From the NCBI GenBank assembly GCA_963921825.1, contig OY997590.1:56038012-56102011 (forward strand): DNA of 64,000 bases, written 5' to 3'. Positions 11,178-22,700 of this stretch are shown piece after piece. Within the stretch, counting starts at the first letter, position 1. Each line of letters starts with the position of its first letter. The notes beneath the pieces are model-generated. The model had not been told where the DNA came from, searched no databases, and saw only the letters and a program-made list of their open reading frames with translations. The position numbers and the translations under genes are program-made. The stretch comes from Erodium maritimum. Lineage: Eukaryota > Streptophyta > Magnoliopsida > Geraniales > Geraniaceae.

Positions 11178-14044
11178 TGTCACGCCCCAAATCCGATTTT
11201 GAACGGACTCAAGACGTGAATTAGGAATAATAATTTAAATAGTAAATAAAAAGGGATTTAATAAGATCAACAATAAATAAAGTGAAATCATAAGCAATTA
11301 AACTTCCAGCTTTAGTTCCAAAATAATAATTCCTATAAATATAACGTGAGTCAACCGCTCAAAAGTAACTAAGATGACAGGTTTAAAACAAAAACAATAA
11401 GGTACGTCTCTAACACAGACACCACCCAGACTCTCCACGAGCTCCCGAGCCCTCAAACGTCCTCTAGGTCTACACAACAAGGTAACCTGCAAACAGTAAA
11501 CAGAAAAGGGGAATGAGCTTACGCTCAGTAGGAAAAAGTAGTAAAGTAGTCATAACCCCCGCTTTTAAAACAGAAGTTCCGATTAATATGACTAAGCGCA
11601 AGACACCCACGGTAAAGAGCAACAAGAGTTAAAAACGCTTACTTAAAACAGTAGTTCAAAGGTGATTAACGGGGAAACAACTTAGAGATCAACTAAACAG
11701 TTAAAGAACACAAAAGTACGGAAATATAGATGATTTAAACTACGAGACTTCGATCCACACACAACCCAACACACATGATGCACTAGGACACGCATCGACC
11801 TAGATGTTTTCCCGGAACTCATGTCGGGGTAAAAACGCACCACGATATACCGGACCGGCACACACCTCGGTCGGGTATCTTCCCAAAGCAAGGGGTATCA
11901 ATCACATCGAAACACCCAAATCATACATACTAGTAAAGCAATAACAACCACGCAATAAATCATTAGCAATACGCACACAATAAGTCCCCCCTTAATACGC
12001 CGGATCTCACGGCTATAGCACAATTTACCGACACCCGGTCGGAGGGCAGGCACACCTTATCATGATTCATAGCTCATTTTACCGACGCTTAGTCGGAAGG
12101 TAGGTACACCTTATCACTGGCAACATCACATTTTACTGACTCCTAGTCGGAAGGTAGGTACACCTTATCACAGAATCACAGCACATTTTACCGACTCCTA
12201 GTCGAAAGGTAGGCACACCTTACCACGTAACCTGATCATCGTGCACCCGTCATACCAATGTATCAACCCAACAATTCACACCGACATACCGTGCCAACCA
12301 AACTTACCGAACACGCTACAACGAACGCATCATAACAACAAGCTTACCGGCATGACTTACCAAACATATTCCATCGGTCTATCACTCACCCGATCATACC
12401 ATTAGGCACAATCAATTTACATTCAAACATTCATTCAATCAATCATAACACGGATCAACCATTCACACTACAATCATCACAATTCATCTAGTTTAGTTTG
12501 ACTCTTGTATTAACCTAAAGACTAAGCAAGCAACGGCATTCGAAACAATTGAACACAATCACAATCAATCCTAAGGCTCGTCATGGCCATTCTACCAGCA
12601 CGAAAATTTCCGAAAGTATTAAAAGCGATTATACTAGTGAATCACATCCTACATGCATACTAGACTCGTCCGGTTATTAATATAATTGAAAGCGGCTATT
12701 CTAGTGAATCACATCCTATATACAAACTAGGACCTTTCCAGTTATTATTATCCTATAGGCATACTATTAGCATTTAGATTAAAAGTGAAGTTTAGTATTT
12801 TTCCCTACCTCTCAAACTCTATCTAGATCCCCTAGCTGCTAACGTCCGGGCCTACCTCCGGTCTTCTCCGCGATCGAGGTAAAGGTCTGATTTTCCACGA
12901 GAAAAGATAATCAAGACGAGTTCAAAACCAAGGTAAAGTCTAATTTCCCCGACGAATCCAATTCAAAATAAATGGTTTAAAGTGGCGATTAAACCAACCC
13001 AACCCGAGAACCCGGCCCGACTCGGTTCCCTAGAATCCGGGCCCGGTTCCCGAGGCAGCACCGGTCATGAGTTAACCAGAGCTCCGGCGAGCTTCCGGTC
13101 GTCGGAAAAATCCCAACTTCCGTCAAAATGTTCCAAATTATGTCTAGGTTCTCAATCCATCAACCAATCACTCCAATTTCCCTAAGTTTGGTTCAATTTT
13201 ACATTTGTCCCAAATTCTCCAATTAGGGTTCCAACTCCAAAACCCACAATTTCTTACCAAACTTTGCATTTTCTACCATTTCCCACCATGGGTTCTTGTT
13301 TCCAACAAGACCCACTCTAATTCCAAGACATCCCTTCAATACCCATGAACCAAAGTTCTTCAAAAATGGAAATGGTTGAGTTCTTACAGTAGAGAATGGA
13401 AAGGGAAGAAGGAATATGAGAAAAACTAAGGATTTTGGTGTAGAAATGACCTCCTCTTCTTCATTTTCTTCTTCTTCTTCAAGTGTTCATCAATGGAGGA
13501 AGCAAGACTCCTTTCTCTCTCTATAGTTTCGGCCAAGGGGGTAAAATGGGAGATAAATTGGTCACATGTGGGCTTTAACCTAAAATGGTAAAGATTATAA
13601 AGGCCTTTTGTCATCTAGTGATAAAGTAGGGCCAAAATTGTCTTTCTCTCCCCTTGTTCCTCTCCTCCACCACAATCATGCCAAGTGTCCAAGATGACTC
13701 ATCCTCCCTCAAAATATCTCAGCCCAAAGATTAATTAAGTCATTAATCGGTGTTTGATCAAATTTGACCAAGTTTGACTAAGTTTAACTTTTTTCCCAAA
13801 TACCCTCATTTTAAAGGAAACACCTCAACGAAGCCAGCCGTAATGACGGTTAAGTCTTTTGATCCTTGGAAAAGTCCCATATGGCTCGTACTTTGTCAGT
13901 TGACTTTTTCGGCGAAAAATCAACGTTTCCCAATTTGGACCCAGAGTAACCCAGAGTCGCTTGGAACTCACTTTGGTCGATTCCCAGGTCAACCCAAGTC
14001 CAGTATGCCCTCGGAGTCGGGTTTGACCGGGCGCAGATCTTACA
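11178..14044 (-). mobile_element. Ty3-like solo LTR inserted in LINE-1
   Basis: Read on the minus strand it starts TGTAAGATC at 14044 and ends TTGGGGCGTGACA at 11178. A perfect 5-bp target duplication, ACCAT, lies at 11173-11177 and 14045-14049. At 2,867 bp it has no polyprotein domains, so it is best read as a solo LTR. It contains a hairpin array (12008-12235), a TGAGC...GCTCA palindrome (11515-11528), CCCTACCTC and CAGCTAG blocks near 12810-12845, and a 5' part rich in purine-strand codon-like GAAGAA repeats. The minus orientation is assigned by comparison with the copy at 1-2590. Confidence 0.9.
12008..12235 (-). repeat. Array of four hairpin units in the solo LTR
   Basis: Four units of roughly 55-60 bp share ATTTTACCGAC...GTCGGAAGGTAGG and a closing ACACCTTA. 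Stem arms CCGAC and GTCGG flank loops that differ between units (ACCCG, GCTTA, TCCTA); the last two units each carry one stem mismatch. The array matches in position, not in sequence, the one at 1862-2062. Confidence 0.85.
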
Positions 14045-14110
14045 ACCATTGTCTTTAGACATGCATAATTTATCCCGGTCTTGCCAAACAATAGAGTGAG
14101 CCGATTTACG

Positions 14111-14123
14111 CCCCCCCCCCCCC
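14111..14123. repeat. Poly-C run (13 C) in LINE-1 RT
   Basis: On the coding strand this is a poly-G run right after the conserved RFWWG motif. It expands the glycine codons and disturbs the frame. Confidence 0.9.
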
Positions 14124-14444
14124 ACCAAAATCGTGTTAATGCTACGTAGATACGGTTTAGAATCTTTTGTTGTACTCTAAAGACGGACATAATATAGACC
14201 GGCGAAGAGGTAAGAACCGACTAAATCATAACTTCTCGTCCCATTGGAGATAATAATTTCCCTTCCCACGAATTAATCCAAGATATTACACCATCACCCA
14301 GGTATGCTATTGACGCGTTTTGATTTCTGCCAATCATATTGGGGACCCCTAGATACATCGAAGCGGAAGAGGTCTCGGCTATATACCACAACAGGCTTGT
14401 CGCATTTCCAATGTTGTATTCGTGCTAAACATAAAAAGATGCTT

Positions 14445-14934
14445 GGGAAAATATCAGATTGGTACCCTTAATTATACGTTTTTAACACATTGGTACCCTT
14501 AACTAATTTAATCACTAAAAAGGTACCTTAAGTTTCCAATCAGTAACATGTTAGTGTTTTCCGTCCATTTTTGGACAGAAAATGGTCATGTGCAATGGAC
14601 ATGACCTTAAACTTTCAAAACATGACCCTTAACTTTCACGGCGAGGGGGGTGAAGGAGGCGTATGTATGAAATAAAATGGGGGAGATGAAGGTTGCGTAG
14701 GAGAAATAAGGTAAAAGAATAATTAGGGTTTGAACTTAGAGGGGTATTTTTGTCATTTTTTGAAAGTTTAAGGTCATGTGCATTGCACATGACCATTTTC
14801 CTTCCAAAAATGGACGGAAAACGCTAACGTGTTACTAATTGGAAACTTAGGGTACCTTCTTAGTGATTAAATTAGTTAAGGGTACCAATGTGTTAAAAAT
14901 GTATAGTTAAGGATACCAATTTGATATTTTCCCT
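14445..14934. mobile_element. Mutator-like MITE in LINE-1
   Basis: A 490-bp element with long terminal inverted repeats of about 180 bp begins GGGAAAATATC and ends GATATTTTCCC. Flanking sequences AGATGCTT at 14437-14444 and 14935-14942 form an 8-bp duplication (9 bp with one mismatch), typical of Mutator-like elements. The repeats contain spaced GGTACCCTTAA motifs and a TCCGTCCATTTTTGGA motif. No coding region. Confidence 0.88.
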
Positions 14935-15229
14935 AGATGCTTTATTCAGATTTAGGACTTGCCCCGAGAGGTTGTGGAAAATGTTGAGAATATCTTGGAT
15001 ACGTTGCGCCTCAATAGTGGTGGCCCTGCAGAATATATAACAGTCATCTGCAAAAAAAAACATATGGGATATCTTTAGAGCTCCCCTTGCGACCTTGATT
15101 CCATAGAGAAAGCTGCACCTACGCTTTCTGTAGGAGGTGAGATAGTCCTTCCATACACCGGGGAACAAATAAGGAGAGAGCGGGTCACCTTGGCGAATTC
15201 CTCGCGACGATGTGATTTTTGGTGTTTCT

Positions 15230-15254
15230 CCCCCCCCCCCCCCCCCCCCCCCCC
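15230..15254. repeat. Poly-C run (25 C) in LINE-1 RT
   Basis: Twenty-five consecutive C on the plus strand lie between the FADD-containing part and the upstream RT motifs. On the coding strand they form poly-G. The exact length may be affected by sequencing or assembly. Confidence 0.85.
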
Positions 15255-15827
15255 ATTGCCACCCCCAGGTTATAGAATATGTGATTGTGTGCATACAGTA
15301 GGATATTAACTCTACCCAGTCCGAGGAGAAACCCAGCCTGATCATAATCGCTTGCAGATCGCTCCATTCGACCCTATCATATGCCTTACTCATATTTAGC
15401 TTGAGATCCATAAAACCAATCGCCCCTTGTCTTTTATTTTCATATGGTGTATGACCCTGAAAGAAATAACGATATAATCCTAGATGCACCGGCCTGGGAT
15501 GAACGCGCCTTATGTTTCTGATATTACATGTTGTAAGAGGGGTCGGAGCATGTTTGCCAATACCTTGGATAATATTCGGAAAATCACATTACACAGGGCA
15601 ATAGGCTGTAAATCGGTAACCACGCCATGATCCAGTTTCTTGGGGATCAGGACAGTTGGTGTATCATTCGAGTCCGGATCAAAACCCACTGTCTGGAGAA
15701 CCCTTCGAATAAATTTGATCACTTCATCTTCTACCATAGGCCAATAGTGTTGATGAAATTTTAGTTTAAGTCCATCAGGGCCCGGTGATTTGTCTGGACT
15801 CATTTGGAAGACATTGTGACGAATTTC

Positions 15828-16930
15828 CTAGGAGGTTCCTAGCGCTAGAAGGGAGTCATTATTTGTCTGAGTGACCCAAGGAGATAATGTAATAGGGAAG
15901 TCCGAGAGGTCCGGTTGACTAGAAGTAAACAACTGGTTGAAATAATCTAAAATAAGCTCCTTCATTCCTAGCTCCCATGTTATCATGGTACCAAGGGCGT
16001 TTTTAAGGGCCACAACTGCATTCACTCGTCTTCGATATGAGGACGAGGCCTGGAAGAATTTGGTGTTCTTATCCCCTTCTGCTAGCCAATGTTGCTTCGC
16101 TCTTTGGCGCCAGAAAACCTCTTGAACACATAGAGCATTCTCGTATTGAATCTGAATTGCCTCTTTTCTATGGATCCCTCCCCGATCAGTCCATCCGTTA
16201 ATTTCTGAAATCGTCCGCTGACACCATTTGATATGGTTTACATTTTTCTTAAATTGGTGACGACCCCAATTATCCAGAGAAGTCCTAACTTCCTTAACGA
16301 CCTCCTTTATAGCAATCCCCAAGGATATGTTCCAGGTCCGTTGTATCATAGCATTTCATTATGGGTTTCTTATCCACTATTATTGGAAGCGAAATTTCGT
16401 CAAGCCCCGATCAAGCACTTTTCGAGCTAAGGAGAGCAGAATAGGCCAATGAGGTCTAAATCCTCTACTACTTGACAAAAATAATCAACCAAAATCAATG
16501 GGTAGGACCCTCCTCTTACAGTTTTATCCATATTTAGAATACCGTTGAAGTCCACAATAATAATCCAATTTGGCCGGGATGAGGTGTGAAGACGCCTCAT
16601 AAGATCCCAAGTCCGATTCCGATTACCCTGGCAAGCCTCGTCGTATATACATGTGAGTCGAATATCATCGTACCCTAGGGAGGAAACTTCCACATCAATG
16701 TGGTGCCCATCCTTGGCACGAAGTTTCATTGTAATACCTTCTACCTAAAATAGAGCAAGACCCCGTTGAGTGTCATATTTTGGCTCGCTGATATGACCCC
16801 TAAACCCCAGCGACCGTGAGAGAAGCAAGCAATTTTGGGCATAGAGTATTGTTTCTGAGAGGAATAGAATGTGAGGCCACCGATCCCTGAGGAGGTGGCA
16901 CAACAATTATTTGTTTAGTCGAGAGCCCAT
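15828..16930 (-). pseudogene. LINE-1 endonuclease and linker to RT
   Basis: The frame at 16427-16729 contains RLTCIYDEACQGNRNRTWDL and IIVDFNGILNMD, corresponding to the GDFN motif of the apurinic/apyrimidinic-type LINE endonuclease with the glycine changed. Upstream text (16740-16930) gives the N-terminal LSET-type segment only in shifted frames. The frame at 15828-16349 is the EN-RT linker (RAKQHWLAEGDKNTKFFQ). Stops are frequent. Confidence 0.75.
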
Positions 16931-17103
16931 TCATTGGCAGTTCTAGGCCAAGATTCTAAACTCAGGTTTCTCCGAGAATGGGTTAGGATTGGGGGTCGTC
17001 TAGAACTCGGGTCCAAACGCCTTTTACATTGAGGTCTGGGGGTCGGTTGAGTAGGTCCTAAATCCAAAGCTGAGATCCCAAATTGGTCGAGGGATGAAGT
17101 AAA

Positions 17104-17385
17104 TTAAGTTAGGGAGGATTGGGTATGTGGCGGAGATTGATTACGAGGAGGCGAGGCGTAGGATATTGGTGGATTGGTTTGTGGTGGTGGAGAACGGTGA
17201 CTAGATAGAGATTGAGGTGGATTGATTGCTGAAGGCCTCACGATAGAGGAGGAGGGACGCAATGTCGACGAAGCGGTGTCGTCGGACCCAAGGTGGGAGG
17301 AGCAGGGTCGTCCCTGGGAGGAAGCCCCTTGTAGGGCTAGCGGCGATGAAATTCTAGTAGAGCGGTTGTTCATACTTTTTTTCAC
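17104..17385 (-). pseudogene. Possible 3' part of LINE-1 ORF1
   Basis: A minus-strand open frame of 93 codons is rich in Pro, Ser and Gln and lies just upstream of the endonuclease, where the tail of ORF1 would be. There is no recognisable RNA-binding domain. Its place is the only support for the assignment. Confidence 0.35.
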
Positions 17386-17495
17386 TGATTTATAATTGAA
17401 ATTCGTACATGGTTAAGGATAATTTAGTGAAATTTTCAATATTTTTTACGATTTTCATTTTTTATTTCACCAATCTATATATTAATATATATTTT

Positions 17496-17790
17496 TTAAT
17501 CGAAAAATTTATTCAATGTACTTTATGTAAAGTATAAAGTAACAAGAGATTTTCCTGTAGAACCAAAACAGTAGAGAAATAAGAATCAAAACACATGATC
17601 CTTGACTTACACAACAACTAAAACCAACAAAAAGGACAACAGTTCCTAGAGCTTATGCAGGAAAGGTACAGCCAAACCAGTAACGTGGCCAGTCTTACTA
17701 AGTGAAAGAACCAGCAAAAATAACACTCAAATGAAGTAAGAGAAAGGAACATCTTGCTAGTCTATAAACGAGCAAGAAGATCGAAGAACA
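17496..17790 (-). mobile_element. LINE 3' untranslated fragment
   Basis: On the minus strand the text ends in CATTGAATAAATTTTTCGATTAAAAAA, a typical plant LINE terminus with an A-rich end. The body is T-rich and non-coding, as in LINE 3' tails. No target duplication was found. The 17386-17495 stretch is plain AT-rich spacer. Confidence 0.4.
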
Positions 17791-17889
17791 TCTTGTGTTT
17801 TGGAAGTCGAGCCAACGGGATTGTTTTCACTAACACTAACCACGTGGGGTAAATACCACTAGTCAAATAATAAGGAAAATCATATTGAT

Positions 17890-18560
17890 GGCCATTTATC
17901 TGTAACTAACCGGTGATTGCCAATCATTGACGACGTCCGAGAACAAAGGTGAATGGTTAAGCACATTTATGTCGTTGTTCGATTCGGCCATGCCAAAAAA
18001 TGTGTGCCAAATCCACAAGTCTTGTGTGACAATGACCTTGAGCATCACTGTGGGGATGTTACCGTGATCCCTTCTCGAATGAAATCCTTTCAGAGCCATT
18101 GGGCAGTTTTTTCACTACCAGTGCATGCAGTCAAGACTACCCAACATCCCGGGAAATACACGTCCTGAATTGACTGCTAATATTTGATTTATACCATTTT
18201 GTGTAGGCTTTCGTACATAAGTCGGCCCAAACACAGTAATTATGGCCTTCCAAAAAATATTAACACGTTGAAGAGTCGTGCTCGCTCCCTTTCTGAGGTA
18301 CACACATTCTGCAATCCACGCATTAAACGTTCCTCCCCGACTACACGGTCTCTCTTGATGTATAGTTATTTCAGACGTAGTTTCTATAGGTTTAATGCTT
18401 TATCGATCAAATTTTAAAGCTCTTCAGATGGATTGGTAATGGCACCTTCAATTGCACGTTTCAATTCATACTCGAGCTTCTGTTGACAGGCGATAAGCGC
18501 GATTGTTTCATCGAAATTTTTATCATTGAATTTGAGGAAGGGAGAGAATACAAGAATGTT
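17890..18560 (-). pseudogene. PIF/Harbinger transposase remnant
   Basis: The minus-strand frames read FGPTYVRKPT, then GFPGMLGSLDCMHW-like text at 18115-18150, WALKGFHSRRDHGN, and TQDLWIWHTFFGMAESNNDINVL at 17960-18030. These are the hallmark segments of the plant Harbinger DDE transposase. The Asp of LDCMHW and the Asp of NNDINVL are the first two catalytic acids. The C-terminal part with the third acidic residue is missing, and the N-terminal half is shortened. Stops after LDCMHW and elsewhere make it non-functional. Confidence 0.88.
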
Positions 18561-18945
18561 GGAGTGAGAGAGTAAAGGTGAAGGTGTTATTTATATGTAT
18601 AAACATGTATTATTTATGATAATTTTTACAATATTTTCTAATTAATTTGAGTTATTTTTCGATAAAACTTTTTATTCAAATAATGGTAAACTATTGGTCA
18701 ACAGAATGTGGTCATTGGCGCCGACAGATGCAGTCGACGATAAGCTTTCGTTCGCTTTCCGTCTCCTCTTTTTACCGCCGTTTCAACTCCATCTCAAATG
18801 TTTTCGACGATACTTATAAAACGTCAACGGTACAACGTCATCTAAACTTCGTAACCGTGAATGCTCTAACCGTTCAATTTCACTTTCACAAAATGCGAAG
18901 CTCGTGTTTCTCGTTCAATTGGGGTCAGAAATTAGGGCAACTGGA
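18561..18945. other. Unassigned AT-rich spacer
   Basis: The spacer lies between the Harbinger remnant and the 3' end of LINE-2. No gene, terminal repeat or RNA is recognised. Confidence 0.5.
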
Positions 18946-19749
18946 TCTTCTTCTTTTTTTATCAGCAAATTATTTTCATTAGTGAGCCAATTCTTCGAAA
19001 TGAAGAAAGGGCCAAGAGACGATAAATGTCCCTCCAAGTATACAACACTAGCAACAAATTTAACTAAGTCCAAATCAAGATACTTGTGGTCCAAGTAATT
19101 GATAGGTCCTCAACCAACACTAACAAAACCAAAACCCCTTTGTTTTATCCCAAACCCTTTAAGTAATAACAGCACTAAACCCCTATCTTCCAAACCAGCA
19201 TGCTGCAAAATTATGCAGCAAATGTCTAATGTAAAATGCTGTAGCAACTCCAGTGAGACCAAGTATTTGTAACCCAAAAAAATAACTTCACAGGTAAGGC
19301 ATGCCTTGTCTCCAAAGTAATGTTCATCTTCCATCATTGAAATTGAAATGCCCTCTCCGATCAGCAACTTAAAGTGTGAGGCTTTCTCCCATAGGCTATG
19401 ACGGAAAATGTCTCCAATGACACTTCTGCAATCCACCCAAAACCAAGAAGTACCTGAACTATAGGTGACCAGTTCAAACAAAAAGAGTCCAGATCAAATG
19501 CAAAATAACAGAAGGGGACTCATGTCTGATAAACAAACAAGTAAACACTCAAAAGAAACACCTAAAATCTACCCACAGACAAAAGGAGCAAACTGGAGCA
19601 GGAAAAGAAAATTGACAGGAAAAAAAACCCCCACTCAGCAATGATTGAAAAAGCCCAATAACACTCAACTACCTCTCCAAAGCACCTAAATTCTCACTCC
19701 CAAACCACCCATCAAACCACCCCTAACCCTCTTACCCCCAGCAAAAGGA
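18946..19749 (-). other. LINE-2 3' untranslated region
   Basis: About 800 bp between the ORF2 stop and the A-rich end near 18954-18960. An open frame at 19110-19481 lies here but shows no recognised domain and is probably incidental. Confidence 0.6.
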
Positions 19750-22700
19750 TCAACCCTGAATGCAAGACAGAGTCACTAGCTTTCTTCTGATGCAGGCTTT
19801 ATGATTAGTCCTCCAAATTGTGAAGGAGAAATGACAGAATTTTTTGAAGAGGCTCCATTCAAGATTGAAGCTATAACTTTGAATTTTGTTGACAATCTCA
19901 GAGGGAGTAGAGAGTTTATTATTGAAGACCACCTCATTCCTAGCAAGCCATAAGTGCCAAAAGGAGATGAAACAAATATTCCTCCATTGGGCTATAGAAG
20001 CAGAGGGGCAGAGCATCTCTCAAGAGTAAATGAAACTGATAATATAATTGCATAGAACTCCATTGAGACCCCACCATCCTAATATCTCAGTCCAAACTAG
20101 CCAGGCACTGGTACAGGACAGAAGTAGATGATTGATCTCCTCAAAGTCAAAAGCACACATTGGACAAATAGTGTCTTCCAGTTGAAGATTAAGACCTCTA
20201 CTGTCTAGAAAAAGTTTTGTGGGAATGGCTTTGTGACAGGCCAACCAAGCAAAGGCAGAAATCTTTGGAGGGAGAATTGGGGACCAAAGATATTTTGCCC
20301 AAGCCTGATCCTGCATTGAATCTTCAGTCAAGTAATTATACATTCTCTTTACTTTGAAGCCTGCATTATGAATTTTCCACACCAGTTTGTCTTGACCTGT
20401 GTCTTGTAGAACAAAGACATTTAGGAGATCTGATAGTTCTCTAAAAAGACCTATCTCCCAACCTCTTAATTCCCTTCTAAAATGTAATAACCAAACACCA
20501 TTGTTCCAAAAGTATACCACCTTGTTCTTCTTGTGTAGAGAGAGGTGAAAGAGTCTTTGAAATCTGTTCTTGATGGGAGTATCTAATAGCCAAATGTCTT
20601 CCCAGAAGCTCACCCTAACTCCATTAACCACAAACCACTCAATTCCTGAGAACCCCAAGGCACTACTGAATTTATTATCTCTGAGGAGTATCTGAACATG
20701 GCCTAAAAAAATTTGGCTGGCAGTTAACTTGATTGTGGATAAATTCCAGTCATGTAGGTTCCAACCATACTTGGCACAAAGGAATTTTTTCCAAAGGGAG
20801 TCAGTGTCAATAGCAAACCTCCACCACCACTTGGCTAATAGAGCTGAATTCATAATATATAGGCTTTTTATCCCTAAACCCCCTTTCTCTTTTGGTTGAC
20901 AAACCAAATTCTATCTGACTTTGTGTAAAACCTTCTTTGTGATAGAGCCATTCCATAAAAATTTCCTCTGCCACATCTCCATTTCCTTGAGGACCTTCTT
21001 TGGGACTCTGAATAAAGACATATAATAAAGGGGCAGAGAAGAGAGTGATGATTTTATAAGAGTCACCCTTCCACCAAAGTTAAGTAGCTTGGTCTGCCAG
21101 AGGGATAATTTTTTCTTGAATTTGTCAATAATAGGAATCCAGGTTGAATAATTCCTAGGGTTGGCCCCTAACTTGAAGCCCAAGTAATCAAGTGGGAGGT
21201 CTGCAGCTTCACAACCTAAGATGGAGGAGACTTCAGCAGCATTAAAGATGGCTGGATTGAGTAAAACCACCTTGGATTTGTGGTAATTAATCTTCAGGCC
21301 AGAAGCTAGTTGGAAGGCCTTGAGAGAAGACTTAAGGTTGTGTAAATGTAGCTTGTTGGCCTTGATAATTATCAGTGTGTCATCAGCAAATTGTAAATGT
21401 GAGATGACAGGTCCTTGACTTCCACAAGAAATGCCTTCAAAATTCCCTGCAATAACTCCTTGTTCTAGTATTTGATGAAGACCCTCAACAGCCAATGCAA
21501 ATAATAATGGAGATAGAGAGCAACCTTGTCTCAAACCTCTAGTGAGTGCAAAATCTTCTGTGGGGGAACCATTAATTAATACAGAAGACCAAGCCTGGAA
21601 ACAAGACTTCATCCAACTCCTCCAAGTAGAACCAAAGCCCATGATCTGAAGGACCTGATCTAAATAGCCCCAATCCAGAAAATCATAAGCTTTCTCAAAA
21701 TCTACCTTGAGGATTATGACTTCTTCTTTTGAGCCCTTGACACTCCATCTAAAATTTGTCTACCTCCTATAAAACCAGACTGGACATCATTTACTAATTC
21801 ATCCATGACTGTCTTCAGTCTTACTGCCAGTATTTTTGAAATAATCTTGTACAAAGACCCTACCAAACTGATAAGTCTGTAGTCTTCAAAAGATTGTGGG
21901 TTTGTTCCTTTGGGGATCAAAGTAAAGAAAGAAGAATTTATGCCTTTCCCCAGCAAACCAGTCTCAAAGAAGTGCTGACAGAAAAGTGATACATCGTTCT
22001 GTAGAAAATCCCAACAAGACTGAAAAAATTTGAGGGTAAAGCCATCTGGATCAGTTGCTTTATCCCCATTACAATCCATGACAACACTGTAAATCTCTGC
22101 TTCACTGAGTGATCTTTCAAGGAAAAAAGCCTTAGAAGGGGATAAAGATTTAAAAGGTAGCAGGGAAAGATCCAGGACAACTGATGAAGACTTAAGAAAT
22201 CTAGCAGCAAAATGATCTTTAGCTGCTACTTTAATGTCAGAAGGCTTTGTTAAAAGATTGTCCCCAACCCAAATTTGATTTATCTTCTTCCTCTGACCAG
22301 CAAGATTGGCCAATAAATGATAGAACTTGGTGCATCTTTCTCCTTCCTTTAGCCACTTGTGCCTAGATTTCTGTCTCCAAATCTTTGAGAGGGCTTTATG
22401 TTTCTGTATAAGGATTGCCCCCAAATAAGCCCTTGAGGCTCTTTCAGCTTCTGATAAACATCTGCTATCTAATAGCCCATCAAGTTCATTAATCTTAATT
22501 TTGAGTTGGTCTATCTCTTTTTCAAGGAAGCCAAAAATATTGATGTTCCAATCTTTCAAGAATACTTTTAATAACTTCAACTTCTGCTAGAGAGTGTAAT
22601 GGGGAGCTCCAGATATATCCAAGTCTAACCAAGCTTTCTTTACTGCTGTGAAAAACAAAGGGTGATCCAGCCACACATTGAGGAATTTAAATGGTCTTGG

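Larger units (their letters stand above)
14050..15810 (-). pseudogene. LINE-1 reverse transcriptase
   Basis: Minus-strand landmarks of LINE RT are present: SPDKSPGPDGLKLKFHQHYW (15750-15803), PTVLIPKK, a GIRQGDPLSPYLF motif (about 15150-15200), the catalytic FFFADD at about 15045-15065, and RFWWG near 14125. The FADD pair of aspartates is intact. The frame is broken near 15500-15510 and 15810, by the 25-base C run, and by a Mutator-like MITE at 14445-14934. The enzyme would copy LINE RNA at nicked DNA; this copy cannot be translated. Confidence 0.85.
9960..17385 (-). mobile_element. LINE-1: L1-like retrotransposon with RNase H, decayed and doubly interrupted
   Basis: Minus-strand pieces follow the order of a plant L1 with a C-terminal RNase H: possible ORF1 end (17104-17385), endonuclease (about 16430-16930), reverse transcriptase (about 14045-15810), zinc-knuckle/linker region (10500-11177), RNase H (9970-10325). 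It is split by a 2,867-bp solo LTR (11178-14044) and by a Mutator-like MITE (14445-14934). Removing the LTR joins SKDNG at its right edge to GMGFRHLND at its left edge, restoring a conserved LINE motif across the gap. There are many stops and frameshifts, plus two homopolymer C runs. The element is an old, inactive copy, and its 5' end is missing or very diverged. Confidence 0.88.

Noticed and set aside
13825..14190. 121-codon minus-strand frame joining RT text to other sequence
   Set aside because: It crosses the LINE-1/solo-LTR junction; only the part right of 14045 is LINE RT.
19110..19481. 123-codon minus-strand frame in the LINE-2 3' region
   Set aside because: No family resemblance, and it lies in the expected untranslated tail.
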